This document shows positions 35,685 to 44,441 of a DNA stretch of 64,000 bases, piece by piece. The notes below the pieces were generated by a model, which had not been told where the DNA came from, did no database searches, and saw only the letters and a program-made list of their open reading frames with translations. Both the position numbers and the translations under genes were made by a program. The stretch comes from Pseudoalteromonas distincta. GTDB lineage: Bacteria > Pseudomonadota > Gammaproteobacteria > Enterobacterales > Alteromonadaceae. The stretch spans positions 248,001 through 312,000 of the forward strand of contig NZ_JWIG01000029.1 in NCBI RefSeq assembly GCF_000814675.1, in the 5' to 3' direction. Within the stretch, counting starts at the first letter, position 1; each line of letters opens with the position of its first letter.

Positions 35685-36640
35685 TGTTTTGCGTCTCGTA
35701 ATTTTAGTAATGTATTTTTAAGCGTTTTATCAAGGGGCGCTTCAATACGCATCGTTGTTTCGTTTTTAGGATGATAAAAACTTAAATCATGTGCATGTAA
35801 AAATAATCGGTTTAACCCAACTTTACGCATAGATTCATCAAACCCCTGGTCACCGTATTTATCATCGCACGCGATAGGATGACCTTTACATTGGGTATGA
35901 ACACGAATTTGGTGCGTACGTCCTGTAACAGGCGATGCTTGTACAAGTGAGCAATCGTTAAAACGTTCAAGTACTTTAAAACGCGTATGCGAAGGCTTGC
36001 CCTCAGTGTTATCGACACGTACTACGCGTTCACCCGATTTAAGTGTGTTTTTACGTAGCCCTTCAGTAACGTTTTTAGTTTTAGAGTCCCACTGCCCTTC
36101 TACAAGTGCCCAGTAATTTTTTTCCATGGTTTTTTCACGAAGCTGTTCATGCAATGCTGTTAACACCGAACGGCGCTTTGCTATAAGTAAACAGCCCGAA
36201 GTATCACGGTCAAGCCTATGTACTAGCTCAAGGCTGCGCTCTTCTGGGCGAAGCGCGCGCAGCGCTTCAATTAAACCATAACTTAAACCACTGCCACCAT
36301 GAACAGCCATACCTGAAGGTTTATTTATGACGATAAGGTATTTATCTTCAAATAAAATATCGTTTTCTAGGCGAGTTACTTTGTCTAACTTTGATGGTAC
36401 AAACTCTTCACGCTCAGCAACTCTGATAGGTGCAATACGCAGTACGTCGTCAAGCTGTAGTTTATATACAGGCTTAATACGCTTTTTATTAACGCGTACC
36501 TCACCTTTGCGCAAAAGTTTATAAATAGCGCTTTTAGGCACCCCTTTTAAATGGGTAATAAGAAAGTTATCAATACGCTGACCTAAATGGTCTTCATTGA
36601 TCGTGACATAAGTTACTTGTAAGTCGTTTTTTTCTGACAT
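35681..36640 (-). CDS. rluC: 23S rRNA pseudouridine synthase (955/2504/2580)
   Basis: A 319-residue protein with an N-terminal S4 RNA-binding domain (residues ~15-75, LRKGEVRVNKKRIKPVYKLQ). The RluA-type catalytic domain has the active-site aspartate in ELVHRLDRDTSGCLLIAKRR and SPVTGRTHQIRVHTQCKGHP. It isomerises uridines in 23S rRNA. It lies divergent from rne, as in E. coli. Confidence 0.93.
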   Translation of the reverse strand: MSEKNDLQVTYVTINEDHLGQRIDNFLITHLKGVPKSAIYKLLRKGEVRVNKKRIKPVYKLQLDDVLRIAPIRVAEREEFVPSKLDKVTRLENDILFEDKYLIVINKPSGMAVHGGSGLSYGLIEALRALRPEERSLELVHRLDRDTSGCLLIAKRRSVLTALHEQLREKTMEKNYWALVEGQWDSKTKNVTEGLRKNTLKSGERVVRVDNTEGKPSHTRFKVLERFNDCSLVQASPVTGRTHQIRVHTQCKGHPIACDDKYGDQGFDESMRKVGLNRLFLHAHDLSFYHPKNETTMRIEAPLDKTLKNTLLKLRDAKQ

Positions 36641-37412
36641 TGCCTAATCACTAATTTAAGTAAAATAATTTAGTTGCTAACACTGTAATAATAGTGGGAT
36701 AATCAGCAGCGCAAATATTTAGTATTTGCAAATAACAACGGTGCTTTTTAACACATTAAAACATTCGTGATGCACATTCTGGGTAGCCGATCATACAGAT
36801 CCGAGTTAAGTTTTCCAAAGCTTTTATGCCTCCTCAGTTAACACGTGCGATCAATTAACGGCAATGCGCGTAATATATTGCTGGTTAAGTTTGAACATGA
36901 AGCGATTTTTAATGTGCTAGAGAAAGCAATGAACAGATAATTTGTCTGATAGTGACGACGTAAAAAACGTCGTTCAGCACTAGCTCAATTATTGTAGTAC
37001 CGTACAGCAGCTTATTTAGAATTAAAAAAATCTAATAAATAAGCGTTCATTAACATCGGCAGCGATTTTTGCTCTTAAAACGGATATTAGCGATACATCA
37101 GTATGTATTGCTCACCAACTTAATGAGCCCTACGCGCCTAATATGAATGATATTTAGTAAGATTAATATGACAGGCCGACTTCTGGGTAAAACTTGTAAA
37201 CGTAGCTGAAAAGCCGACAGTTTTAGCACCATTAAGAATTTAATAGCGGTAATAATCGCTATTGTTTGCCAGCATTTAAAATACTGCATACGAGATACAG
37301 AGCCGTTCCGTTAAAGACCCAGTCGTGAGGCTGCACATTCTAAAAATAGGGACAACTGAACAGGCGAGAAAAACATCGTCATGTCAGCGACATAAATAAG
37401 TAGAGTAACAAT
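36641..37412 (+). promoter_or_regulatory. Long rluC-rne intergenic region, probable structured rne leader
   Basis: 772 nt with no convincing gene. Three hairpins can be drawn: ACGACGT-AAAAA-ACGTCGT (36955-36973), AGCGATACAT/ATGTATTGCT with one mismatch (37089-37112), and AATAGCG/CGCTATT (37242-37263). In E. coli the rne 5' leader is long and structured and mediates autoregulation by RNase E; a similar role is inferred from position. Sequence homology to the E. coli leader was not established. The short open frames in it have no support. Confidence 0.5.
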
Positions 37413-40400
37413 ATGAAACGTATGCTAATCAATGCAACGCAGCAAGAAGAAATGCGCGTAGCACTGGTTGATGGCCAGCGCCTTTATGATTTAGATATCG
37501 AAAGCCCAGGTCACGAACAGAAAAAAGCCAATATTTATAAAGGCAAAATCACTCGCATTGAACCATCTCTTGAAGCAGCATTTGTTGATTACGGTGCTGA
37601 CCGCCATGGTTTCCTTCCTTTAAAAGAAATTGCACGTACTTACTTCCCTGCAGGTTACACTTTTCATGGTCGCCCTAACATTCGCGACGTAATAAAAGAA
37701 GGTCAAGAAGTAATAGTACAAGTTGATAAAGAAGAACGCGGCCAAAAAGGCGCAGCGTTAACTACTTTTATCAGTGTTGCTGGTAGCTATTTAGTTCTTA
37801 TGCCTAATAACCCTCGTGCTGGCGGTATTTCTCGTCGTATTGAAGGTGATGAGCGAACTGAACTTAAAGAAGCATTAGGTCGTTTAGAACTACCTAAAGG
37901 TATGGGCTTAATTGTTCGTACAGCGGGTGTTGGTAAATCATTTGAAGAACTTAACTACGATTTAAAAGCACTATTAGTACATTGGGATGCAATTAAACAA
38001 GCAGCCGATAGTGCTAAAGCACCTTTTTTGATTCACCAAGAAAGCAACGTGATTTTCCGCGCAATACGCGATTATTTACGTCGTGACATTGGCGAAATTT
38101 TAATTGATAAACCACGTGTTTTTGAAGAAGCTAAAGCGCACATTGAGCGTTTTCGTCCTGACTTTATGAGCCGTGTTAAGCTTTATCAAGGTGACACTCC
38201 TTTATTTACACATTACCAAATTGAAAGCCAAATTGAGTCTGCATTCCAGCGTGAAGTACGTCTTCCTTCTGGTGGTTCAATTGTAATTGACCCTACTGAA
38301 GCACTGACATCTATTGATATCAACTCGTCTAAGGCAACTAAAGGCGGCGATATTGAAGAGACAGCACTTAATACAAACTTAGAAGCGGCCGATGAAATTG
38401 CACGTCAATTACGTCTTCGTGACCTAGGTGGTTTAATTGTAATCGACTTTATCGATATGACTCCTCCACGCCATCAACGTGAAGTAGAGAATCGTTTAAA
38501 AGATGCAGCGCGCCCAGACCGTGCTCGCGTTCAAATTGGTAAAATCTCACGCTTTGGTTTACTTGAAATGTCGCGCCAGCGTTTGCGTCCTTCATTAGGT
38601 GAAGCAAGCCAAGGCCCATGTCCACGTTGTAGTGGCCAAGGTACTATTCGTTCAAACGAATCAATAGCACTTTCAATTCTTCGCTTAATTGAAGAAGAAG
38701 CAATTAAAGACAATACAGCACAAGTAAATGCACAAGTGCCTGTTGCTGTCGCCGCTTATTTATTAAATGAGCAACGTCGTAGTGTTCATCGCATTGAAAA
38801 ACATCATAAATGTGACGTAGTGATTATTCCAAATCAACATATGGAAACACCACATTATGAAGTTATGCGCTTGCGTAAAGACGAAACACTTGAAACTGTA
38901 AGTTACGGACAAGTTGTTGCACCGGAGCCTGAAGTATTCGAGATGTCAAAATCTCCTAGTGCGCCAGTCCGTGAAGAGCCGATGCTAAAAGGCGTGGTAA
39001 TGCCTTCTACTCCTGCTCCACAAGCAGCGCCAGCTAAAGCCGTAGAACCTGCTGCGGTAGCACAAACTAAAACTGAAGGTGGCTTACTAGCTGCTATTGG
39101 TAATTGGTTTAAGTCGTTATTTGCAAGTGAATCTGAAGAAGAGAAAAAAGAAGCTGTAGAAAAAGAGCAGCAAGAAACGCGCAATAATGCGCGTCGTGGT
39201 AACGATAATCGTCGTCGTAATAACAATCAACGTCGTCGTAATAATAACCCACGCACTAACAAGCCGCGCAATGAGCGTCCAGCCGCTGAAGAGGAAGCTA
39301 AAACTGACTCAGCAGCAAGCACCGAGACTCAAGAGAGAAGCGAGAACCGCAACAAGCGCCGTCGTAATCCTAACTCTCGTAAGCGCCCAGAGCATAAAAA
39401 CCAAGAAAAAGATCAAGTTAAAACTGAAGCCCCTGCAAAGGCGGAAGTAGAAACTGATTCTAAGCCAGCACAAGCTGCAGAGCCTAAAGAGCAGAAGCCT
39501 AAAGTTCGCCGTCAACGTCGTAACATACGTAAAAAAGTACGTCTGCAAGATGAAAAAGCTGAGCAAGCTAACTCAACAGAGCAAGCACCTGAGCAAACGG
39601 CTGTAACTGAAACTTCACAAGTTCAAGAGCAAGCTCCTGCTGTAGAAAAGCAAAAGCAAGCTCCGGCAGAAAAAACAGCTCACATTAAAGAAGAGAAAGT
39701 TGATGTTGTTGATTCTAACGATGAAACAGCAACTACTGAAGACGAACAAGAGCAAACACGTACACGTTCACGTCGTTCTCCTCGTCATCTTCGTGCATCT
39801 GGTCAACGTCGTCGTCGCCCTGAAGGTGAAGCAGAAGTTAAATCTGATGAAGCCCCTGCATTCATTCCAGTTGCTGATCAAGCTGCTGCAGAATACGAAG
39901 CAGAACTTAAAGCTAAATCAGAAGAAACACCGGTAGATGCGTCGCAACAAGTTGAGCAAGCCGTTGCGGTTGAAGACTTAGCAAAAGTTGAAGCTGTAGA
40001 AGAGCCAGTAAAAGCTAAAGAACCGGCTAAAGTTGAAACGCCAGTAGCCACTGAAGAACCTACTAAAGTTGAAGCGCCAGTAGCAACTGAAGAGCCTGCT
40101 AAAGCTGAAACGCCAGTAGCAACTGAAGAGCCTGCTAAAGTTGAAACACCAGTAGCAACTGAAGAGCCAGCTAAAGTTGAAACACCAGTAGCCACTGAAG
40201 AGCCTGCTAAAGTTGAAACACCAGTAGCCACTGAAGAGCCTGCTAAAGTTGAAACACCAGTAGCAACTGAAGAGCCTGCTAAAGTTGAAACACCAGCAGC
40301 AACTGAAGAGCCTGCTAAAGCTGAAACGCCAGTAGCCACTGAAGAACCTACTAAAGTTGAAACGCCAGTAGCCACTGAAGAGCCTGCTAAAGTTGAAGCA

Positions 40401-40634
40401 AAAGTGAAAACTGAAAAATCAACACCGCATGTTAAAACAGCAGTTACTCAAGGGTCAGCAAGTGCGCCAATGGCACAACCTACTCCTGTAGCTGATAGCG
40501 AAGTGAAACATACTTCTGTAGCAATGGCTCACGATAAACGTGAACTAGTTCCAGACAGTGGTTTACGTGCAGGTTCAATCAAACCTGCTGGTCGTGCAAG
40601 CTCTGCAATGACTAAAACAATGAGTGTTGATTAA
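37413..40634 (+). CDS. rne: Ribonuclease E
   Basis: A 1073-residue endoribonuclease and degradosome scaffold. The S1 domain lies around residues 35-125. The catalytic DNase-like region has [14 protein letters not shown] (Asp near 302) and [11 protein letters not shown] (Asp near 345), and the zinc-link CPRCSGQG is near residue 403. The amphipathic membrane-anchor helix [14 protein letters not shown] is near residue 560. The C-terminal half is disordered, with arginine-rich blocks ([13 protein letters not shown]) and eleven 12-residue [12 protein letters not shown]-type repeats (~869-1000). The end, [14 protein letters not shown], resembles the PNPase-binding tail of gammaproteobacterial RNase E. 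A strong terminator follows. Confidence 0.96.
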   Translation: MKRMLINATQQEEMRVALVDGQRLYDLDIESPGHEQKKANIYKGKITRIEPSLEAAFVDYGADRHGFLPLKEIARTYFPAGYTFHGRPNIRDVIKEGQEVIVQVDKEERGQKGAALTTFISVAGSYLVLMPNNPRAGGISRRIEGDERTELKEALGRLELPKGMGLIVRTAGVGKSFEELNYDLKALLVHWDAIKQAADSAKAPFLIHQESNVIFRAIRDYLRRDIGEILIDKPRVFEEAKAHIERFRPDFMSRVKLYQGDTPLFTHYQIESQIESAFQREVRLPSGGSIVIDPTEALTSIDINSSKATKGGDIEETALNTNLEAADEIARQLRLRDLGGLIVIDFIDMTPPRHQREVENRLKDAARPDRARVQIGKISRFGLLEMSRQRLRPSLGEASQGPCPRCSGQGTIRSNESIALSILRLIEEEAIKDNTAQVNAQVPVAVAAYLLNEQRRSVHRIEKHHKCDVVIIPNQHMETPHYEVMRLRKDETLETVSYGQVVAPEPEVFEMSKSPSAPVREEPMLKGVVMPSTPAPQAAPAKAVEPAAVAQTKTEGGLLAAIGNWFKSLFASESEEEKKEAVEKEQQETRNNARRGNDNRRRNNNQRRRNNNPRTNKPRNERPAAEEEAKTDSAASTETQERSENRNKRRRNPNSRKRPEHKNQEKDQVKTEAPAKAEVETDSKPAQAAEPKEQKPKVRRQRRNIRKKVRLQDEKAEQANSTEQAPEQTAVTETSQVQEQAPAVEKQKQAPAEKTAHIKEEKVDVVDSNDETATTEDEQEQTRTRSRRSPRHLRASGQRRRRPEGEAEVKSDEAPAFIPVADQAAAEYEAELKAKSEETPVDASQQVEQAVAVEDLAKVEAVEEPVKAKEPAKVETPVATEEPTKVEAPVATEEPAKAETPVATEEPAKVETPVATEEPAKVETPVATEEPAKVETPVATEEPAKVETPVATEEPAKVETPAATEEPAKAETPVATEEPTKVETPVATEEPAKVEAKVKTEKSTPHVKTAVTQGSASAPMAQPTPVADSEVKHTSVAMAHDKRELVPDSGLRAGSIKPAGRASSAMTKTMSVD
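40018..40407 (+). repeat. 36-bp tandem repeat tract in rne (11 units)
   Basis: In-frame tandem units encode [12 protein letters not shown] with variants [24 protein letters not shown] and [12 protein letters not shown]. Several neighbouring units differ by only a few bases, which indicates recent expansion. It lies in the disordered, acidic part of the degradosome scaffold. Confidence 0.92.
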
Positions 40635-40651
40635 TAACTAACATTCATTTA

Positions 40652-40688
40652 AAAGCCCCGCTATTTAATAAATAGCGGGGCTTTTTTG
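40652..40688 (+). terminator. rne intrinsic terminator
   Basis: AAAGCCCCGCTATTT pairs with AAATAGCGGGGCTTT around a short loop, followed by TTTTTTG. It starts 17 nt after the rne stop. Confidence 0.93.
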
Positions 40689-40745
40689 TTTATATGATTT
40701 GAATAATTATTAAAGTTTCTTCACGCCCACAATAAGCGATTTATT

Positions 40746-40874
40746 CACAAAGAGGTAAAGAGACGCTGCGCTTTTAGAGGTAGTAATAAGTCTAAGTCTT
40801 GCTAACTTTAAAAAGCCCCGCTAGTAAACCATCGCTTGTGTTTCTCATTTACTCCTCTTTCACTTCTCTATGTG
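40746..40874 (+). repeat. Palindromic repeat copy R7 (129 bp, solitary)
   Basis: Same family and orientation as R1-R6: left arm CACAAAGAGGTAAAGAGACG, right arm CACTTCTCTATGTG, and the shared CTCATTTACTCCTCTTTC. The centre is 20 bp longer and contains AAAAGCCCCGCTA, the same word as the left arm of the adjacent rne terminator. Confidence 0.8.
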
Positions 40875-40922
40875 AAATAAATATTTAAGGTTTTTCCGAT
40901 GCAACGAATTTATATACCGATA

Positions 40923-40950
40923 CAAAAAAGCGCGATATAAATACCGCGCT
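40923..40950 (-). terminator. yejK intrinsic terminator
   Basis: On the minus strand AGCGCG and CGCGCT form the stem base, with extra pairing inside, followed by TTTTTT. It lies about 30 nt after the yejK stop. Confidence 0.8.
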
Positions 40951-40978
40951 CTTAAATCAGCTTTTTAACTTGTGAAAT

Positions 40979-41995
40979 TTACTCGCTTTCACTTTCCATA
41001 AAACGTTGTAACTGATCTTTTAAGTTTGGTGGAATACCTTTAATTACAAGCGTGTCAGTTGCCTCGTTGTAAGTTACGCGCTCACCTAAGTGCTTACGTT
41101 CAAAGCTTACACTCACACCACCTCCAAGACCTGAGAACTTAACCATGCTGGTTACGGTTTTTTTATCAACAGGGAAAGTTTCTTCTAAATCGTAACTTTG
41201 CTCTTTACAAAAACTATCAAACGGGCTGTCATCGCCTTTTGTAAGCGTTGCAGATAGCTCGCTTACGCTTGCATCTTCACCAGTTGTCACACAGTCATTA
41301 CAGTAGTCAAAAACTTGTTTACGTAAATCGTCTTTTTCTGATTTATCAAATTGTTGCTCAGATAAATAATCCTCTACTGCGCTAAGCATTACTTGGCTTT
41401 GCTGTTTTGAATCAATACCCTCTTCACAACCTAAAAAGTCTAAGAAAAAGTCAGCAACTTTACGTCCAGCTCGCCCTTTGATAAATGAAATATAACGGTT
41501 GTCGTCAGCTTGTGTATCCCACGCTGTTAAATCGATACGAGCAGCAAGTTGCATGCGTGATATGTCTAAATGACGAGAAGCGGCTAAATCAAGCTCTGAG
41601 GTCATAGAATAATGCTCTTTGATGTTAATCATCGCAATTAGCATGTAATCAGTTGCAACGTACTGGTAATGACAAAATACTAAATAGCCTGTTTCACTAA
41701 ATGCATATTTATCAAGCTCTTCTTTTAAAACCGTTGAGGCTTGCTCGGTCATATGCCAAAAGCCTAACTCATCATTACGGTAACTTTGCATTGCAGATGC
41801 TACAACACTGTTTTTGTCACCACTGAAAGCACAATAACCTTTACCAGGTTTACCATTGTATGCATGATGTAATTGTTCGATAAAAACGGCTACTTTATCG
41901 TTAATTACCATCTCATCATTTCGAAGGTGAATTTGCGTATCGTCGTCTTTTTTGTCTACATAGTGAACGACTAATTTTTTAACGTCTGTTGTCAT
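40979..41995 (-). CDS. yejK: Nucleoid-associated protein YejK (NdpA)
   Basis: A 338-residue protein of the NdpA/37-kDa nucleoid-associated family, recognised from VEDYLSEQQF, VFDYCNDCV and SVSFERKHLGERVTYNEATD, and from the divergent yejL-yejM genes. Family members associate with the nucleoid; the molecular role is unclear. The gene ends with its own terminator. Confidence 0.92.
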   Translation of the reverse strand: MTTDVKKLVVHYVDKKDDDTQIHLRNDEMVINDKVAVFIEQLHHAYNGKPGKGYCAFSGDKNSVVASAMQSYRNDELGFWHMTEQASTVLKEELDKYAFSETGYLVFCHYQYVATDYMLIAMINIKEHYSMTSELDLAASRHLDISRMQLAARIDLTAWDTQADDNRYISFIKGRAGRKVADFFLDFLGCEEGIDSKQQSQVMLSAVEDYLSEQQFDKSEKDDLRKQVFDYCNDCVTTGEDASVSELSATLTKGDDSPFDSFCKEQSYDLEETFPVDKKTVTSMVKFSGLGGGVSVSFERKHLGERVTYNEATDTLVIKGIPPNLKDQLQRFMESESE

Positions 41996-42057
41996 CTTTG
42001 TTTTTCACGCCTCTAGTGTTAAAATACGAGAATATAACTATTTTATTGAACCAACTA

Positions 42058-42270
42058 ATGCCAATCTTATCAAAATACTCTAATGAAGAAGTAGAACAAA
42101 TCGTCGATCAGCTTATTGATGTGCTAACTAAACACAATGCGCCGGTTGATTTAAGTCTTATGTGTTTAGGAAATTCTATCACGCATATCTTAAAAGAGCA
42201 TGTACCAACAGGGAAAAGACAAGCCGTAACCGAGAACTTTGCAAAAGCGCTCGCGCAGTCGGTTAAGTAA
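42058..42270 (+). CDS. yejL: DUF1414 protein YejL
   Basis: A 70-residue protein, MPILSKYSNEEVEQIVDQLI, with APVDLSLMCLGNSITHIL. It aligns by eye with E. coli YejL (MPQISRYSDEQVEQLL..). The open frame extends upstream to 41989 across the yejK start, but the YejL alignment fixes ATG 42058. It lies 5 nt before the yejM-like gene. Function unknown. Confidence 0.9.
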   Translation: MPILSKYSNEEVEQIVDQLIDVLTKHNAPVDLSLMCLGNSITHILKEHVPTGKRQAVTENFAKALAQSVK

Positions 42271-42275
42271 AATTT

Positions 42276-43772
42276 ATGAATTTATCGCAGCACAATCAAT
42301 TTTCATCAAAAGCGAGTCAGCTGCTAAGTTGGGGGCATTGGTTTACCTTTGCCAATATCGGCTTAGCCCTGCTTATTAGCTTAAGCTATTTATTTGCAGA
42401 CTCGCCACCTACAAGCTTTTTAGGCATTACCTATATGCTAGTTACTTGGCTAAGCCACACTAGTTTTATAGCCTTTTTAGCGTTTGTGCTGACGGTATTT
42501 CCGCTTAGTTTAATATTCCCCTACCCACGACACATTCGTGGCATGGCCGCTGTTATAGCCACTGTAGGCGCATCATTGCTTACTCTTGATGCTTATGTGT
42601 ATGTTAATTTAGGTTATCACCTAAGTATATCTGCCTTACCTGAAATCATTTCATTGTTGTGGCATCGTTTAACAAGCTCTCCTGCTTTAACAACCATTTT
42701 AGCCAGTGGTATTGTTGTTGTTATTTTAGGCTTTCAGCTACTTGTTAGTAATTACTCATGGCACCACCTTGAGCGTTTAAAGCAATATAAATTTGCACGT
42801 TACGCAATTTCTTTTTTAATCGTGTGTTTTTCGCTTAGCCACAGTATTCATATTTGGGCTGACGCCAATTTAAACTTTGACGTAACAAAACAAGATAATG
42901 TTTTGCCACTTTCATACCCTACTACCGCTAAAAGCTTGTTAGCTAAAAATGATCTGCTAGATATAGAAAGCTACGAGCAAGCACACAACGTAAAAATTAA
43001 TAACCAAAATATTAGTTATCAAATGCCAAGCCCGCTTGAAAAATGCGAGGACTACACACAAGCCAATGTAGATATATTTGTATTTGAAACCCAGCAACAA
43101 CTCGAAAAGTTTGTTGCCGAGAATAAAAACATGCACAAAACAGAGCAGTTTTTACAGCCAACAAATCATGACGATACGTTATTTAGCTTAGTGTATGGTT
43201 TACCTGCTTTTTATAAAGCAGCAATTTTAACCGAGCAGACACTCCCAGTTTGGCAAAGTCAGCGCCGTAGTATTGAAGTAACTGGCATTGAAGAACTAAG
43301 CTTTATTAATGATCAAGCACATAGCTCTAGTGCTATTCGAGTAATTAAAGCGAGTGATACCCCTACTGTTCGAGATGATGAAACACAGGTTTTTGCTTTT
43401 AGTCTTGCCAATAACAAGCAAGAAGTAGTAACCACCTCAACTTTATACAGCTCTGACAAACGTATTTCTAAAGTAGATGGGCTAATTCAACCTAGCGATT
43501 TAATTGCAACAAGCGTTGGGCAATATTTAAATTGCAAAGCTATTGCCAAGCAAACAATGCTAGGCGTTAATCTATACAAGAAAAAAGACGATATGGGCGT
43601 GAACTACTCTCAGGGTGTTGTTATAGCCTATAAAAAAGATAGGATTACCTTAATAGATTCAGATGGTAACTTTAAAAACATTTCCGCCGCTGAAGGTTTT
43701 TCTATTGAACAAGGTTTAGATATACCATTTTTAGTACAGAGTATTAAAAAGCTCAAAACCTTTACCCAATAA
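42276..43772 (+). CDS. YejM/LapC/PbgA-like membrane protein with shortened periplasmic domain
   Basis: A 498-residue protein. The N-terminal DUF3413 part (residues ~1-195) has five membrane helices and starts LLSWGHWFTFANIGLALLIS, as YejM does. The periplasmic part (~200-498) keeps a recognisable DDTLFSLVYGLPAFYKA, matching the GxFSLFYG stretch of the YejM sulfatase-like domain. It appears about 90 residues shorter than the E. coli protein (586 aa), and I see no metal-site or VDGLN-type motif. In E. coli, YejM couples lipopolysaccharide level to LpxC turnover through LapB, mainly via its membrane part. The gene order yejK/yejL/yejM is conserved. Confidence 0.83.
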   Translation: MNLSQHNQFSSKASQLLSWGHWFTFANIGLALLISLSYLFADSPPTSFLGITYMLVTWLSHTSFIAFLAFVLTVFPLSLIFPYPRHIRGMAAVIATVGASLLTLDAYVYVNLGYHLSISALPEIISLLWHRLTSSPALTTILASGIVVVILGFQLLVSNYSWHHLERLKQYKFARYAISFLIVCFSLSHSIHIWADANLNFDVTKQDNVLPLSYPTTAKSLLAKNDLLDIESYEQAHNVKINNQNISYQMPSPLEKCEDYTQANVDIFVFETQQQLEKFVAENKNMHKTEQFLQPTNHDDTLFSLVYGLPAFYKAAILTEQTLPVWQSQRRSIEVTGIEELSFINDQAHSSSAIRVIKASDTPTVRDDETQVFAFSLANNKQEVVTTSTLYSSDKRISKVDGLIQPSDLIATSVGQYLNCKAIAKQTMLGVNLYKKKDDMGVNYSQGVVIAYKKDRITLIDSDGNFKNISAAEGFSIEQGLDIPFLVQSIKKLKTFTQ

Positions 43773-43781
43773 CAGTTATCC

Positions 43782-43814
43782 TAACCTAGCTTGATATACC
43801 ACCAAGCTAGGTTA
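43782..43814 (+). terminator. Terminator-like hairpin after the yejM-like gene
   Basis: A perfect 12-bp stem (TAACCTAGCTTG / CAAGCTAGGTTA) with a 9-nt loop lies 9 nt after the stop. The following U-tract (TAGTTTTAT) is imperfect. Confidence 0.7.
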
Positions 43815-43858
43815 TAGTTTTATATTGTTGTTAGATATAAAAACCAAGGATGACATGT

Positions 43859-44338
43859 ATGTTTAAAACTTCTCGTTATATTCTCCATTCTAGCTTTTTA
43901 CTTATCAGTTTTTTTAGCTTTAGCGATACCACTTACTACAAATGTGTAACAGAAAAAGGCTCTGTCTTTTCTCAACTCCCCTGTGACGACGAAGCAACGA
44001 CTTATAAAGTTAACACAACGGGTAATCAGTATTCTGGTCCTAAGGTTGACTACACTAAACAACTAAACGAACTTGAGCGTGAAAGGCTTCTGTCTGCCTT
44101 ACAGGCAGAGCTTCGCAGTAATAACCATAAACTAACAATACTTGATCGTAATAAAGAGCGTGCTGAATACAAACAACAAGAGCGGTTAAATCATATCTTA
44201 GCCATTGATGATAAAAAGCGTATTACTAAAGACATTACTAAAAAACTAAAAATAATTAATAAAACATATAAGAAAAACGTATCGGCTGTGACTAAACAAA
44301 TTAAAACTCTCGAAAAAAAGATAGCTCAATTCCAATAA
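43859..44338 (+). CDS. Exported DUF4124-like protein with coiled-coil tail
   Basis: A 159-residue protein with a signal peptide (MFKTSRYILHSSFLLISFFS, cleavage near FSFSD). A short DUF4124-type module follows (TYYKCVTEKGSVFSQLPCDD, two cysteines), then a charged helical region of about 110 residues rich in Lys, Glu and Gln, likely coiled coil. The frame opens at 43850, but ATG 43859 has AAGGA at proper spacing. It is a periplasmic protein of unknown function. Confidence 0.75.
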   Translation: MFKTSRYILHSSFLLISFFSFSDTTYYKCVTEKGSVFSQLPCDDEATTYKVNTTGNQYSGPKVDYTKQLNELERERLLSALQAELRSNNHKLTILDRNKERAEYKQQERLNHILAIDDKKRITKDITKKLKIINKTYKKNVSAVTKQIKTLEKKIAQFQ

Positions 44339-44441
44339 GTTACTCTTAGTTAGTAAATAACATTTATCTTGGTTTTAAACTTAAAATAACATACCCTTAA
44401 CACAATAGAGTATAAACTCTAGGGACTTTTAAGGAGTGCGA

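Noticed and set aside
39878-40375. Antisense open frame of 165 residues with [12 protein letters not shown] repeats
   Set aside because: It is the reverse reading of the 36-bp rne repeats. Open frames are expected opposite such a tract.
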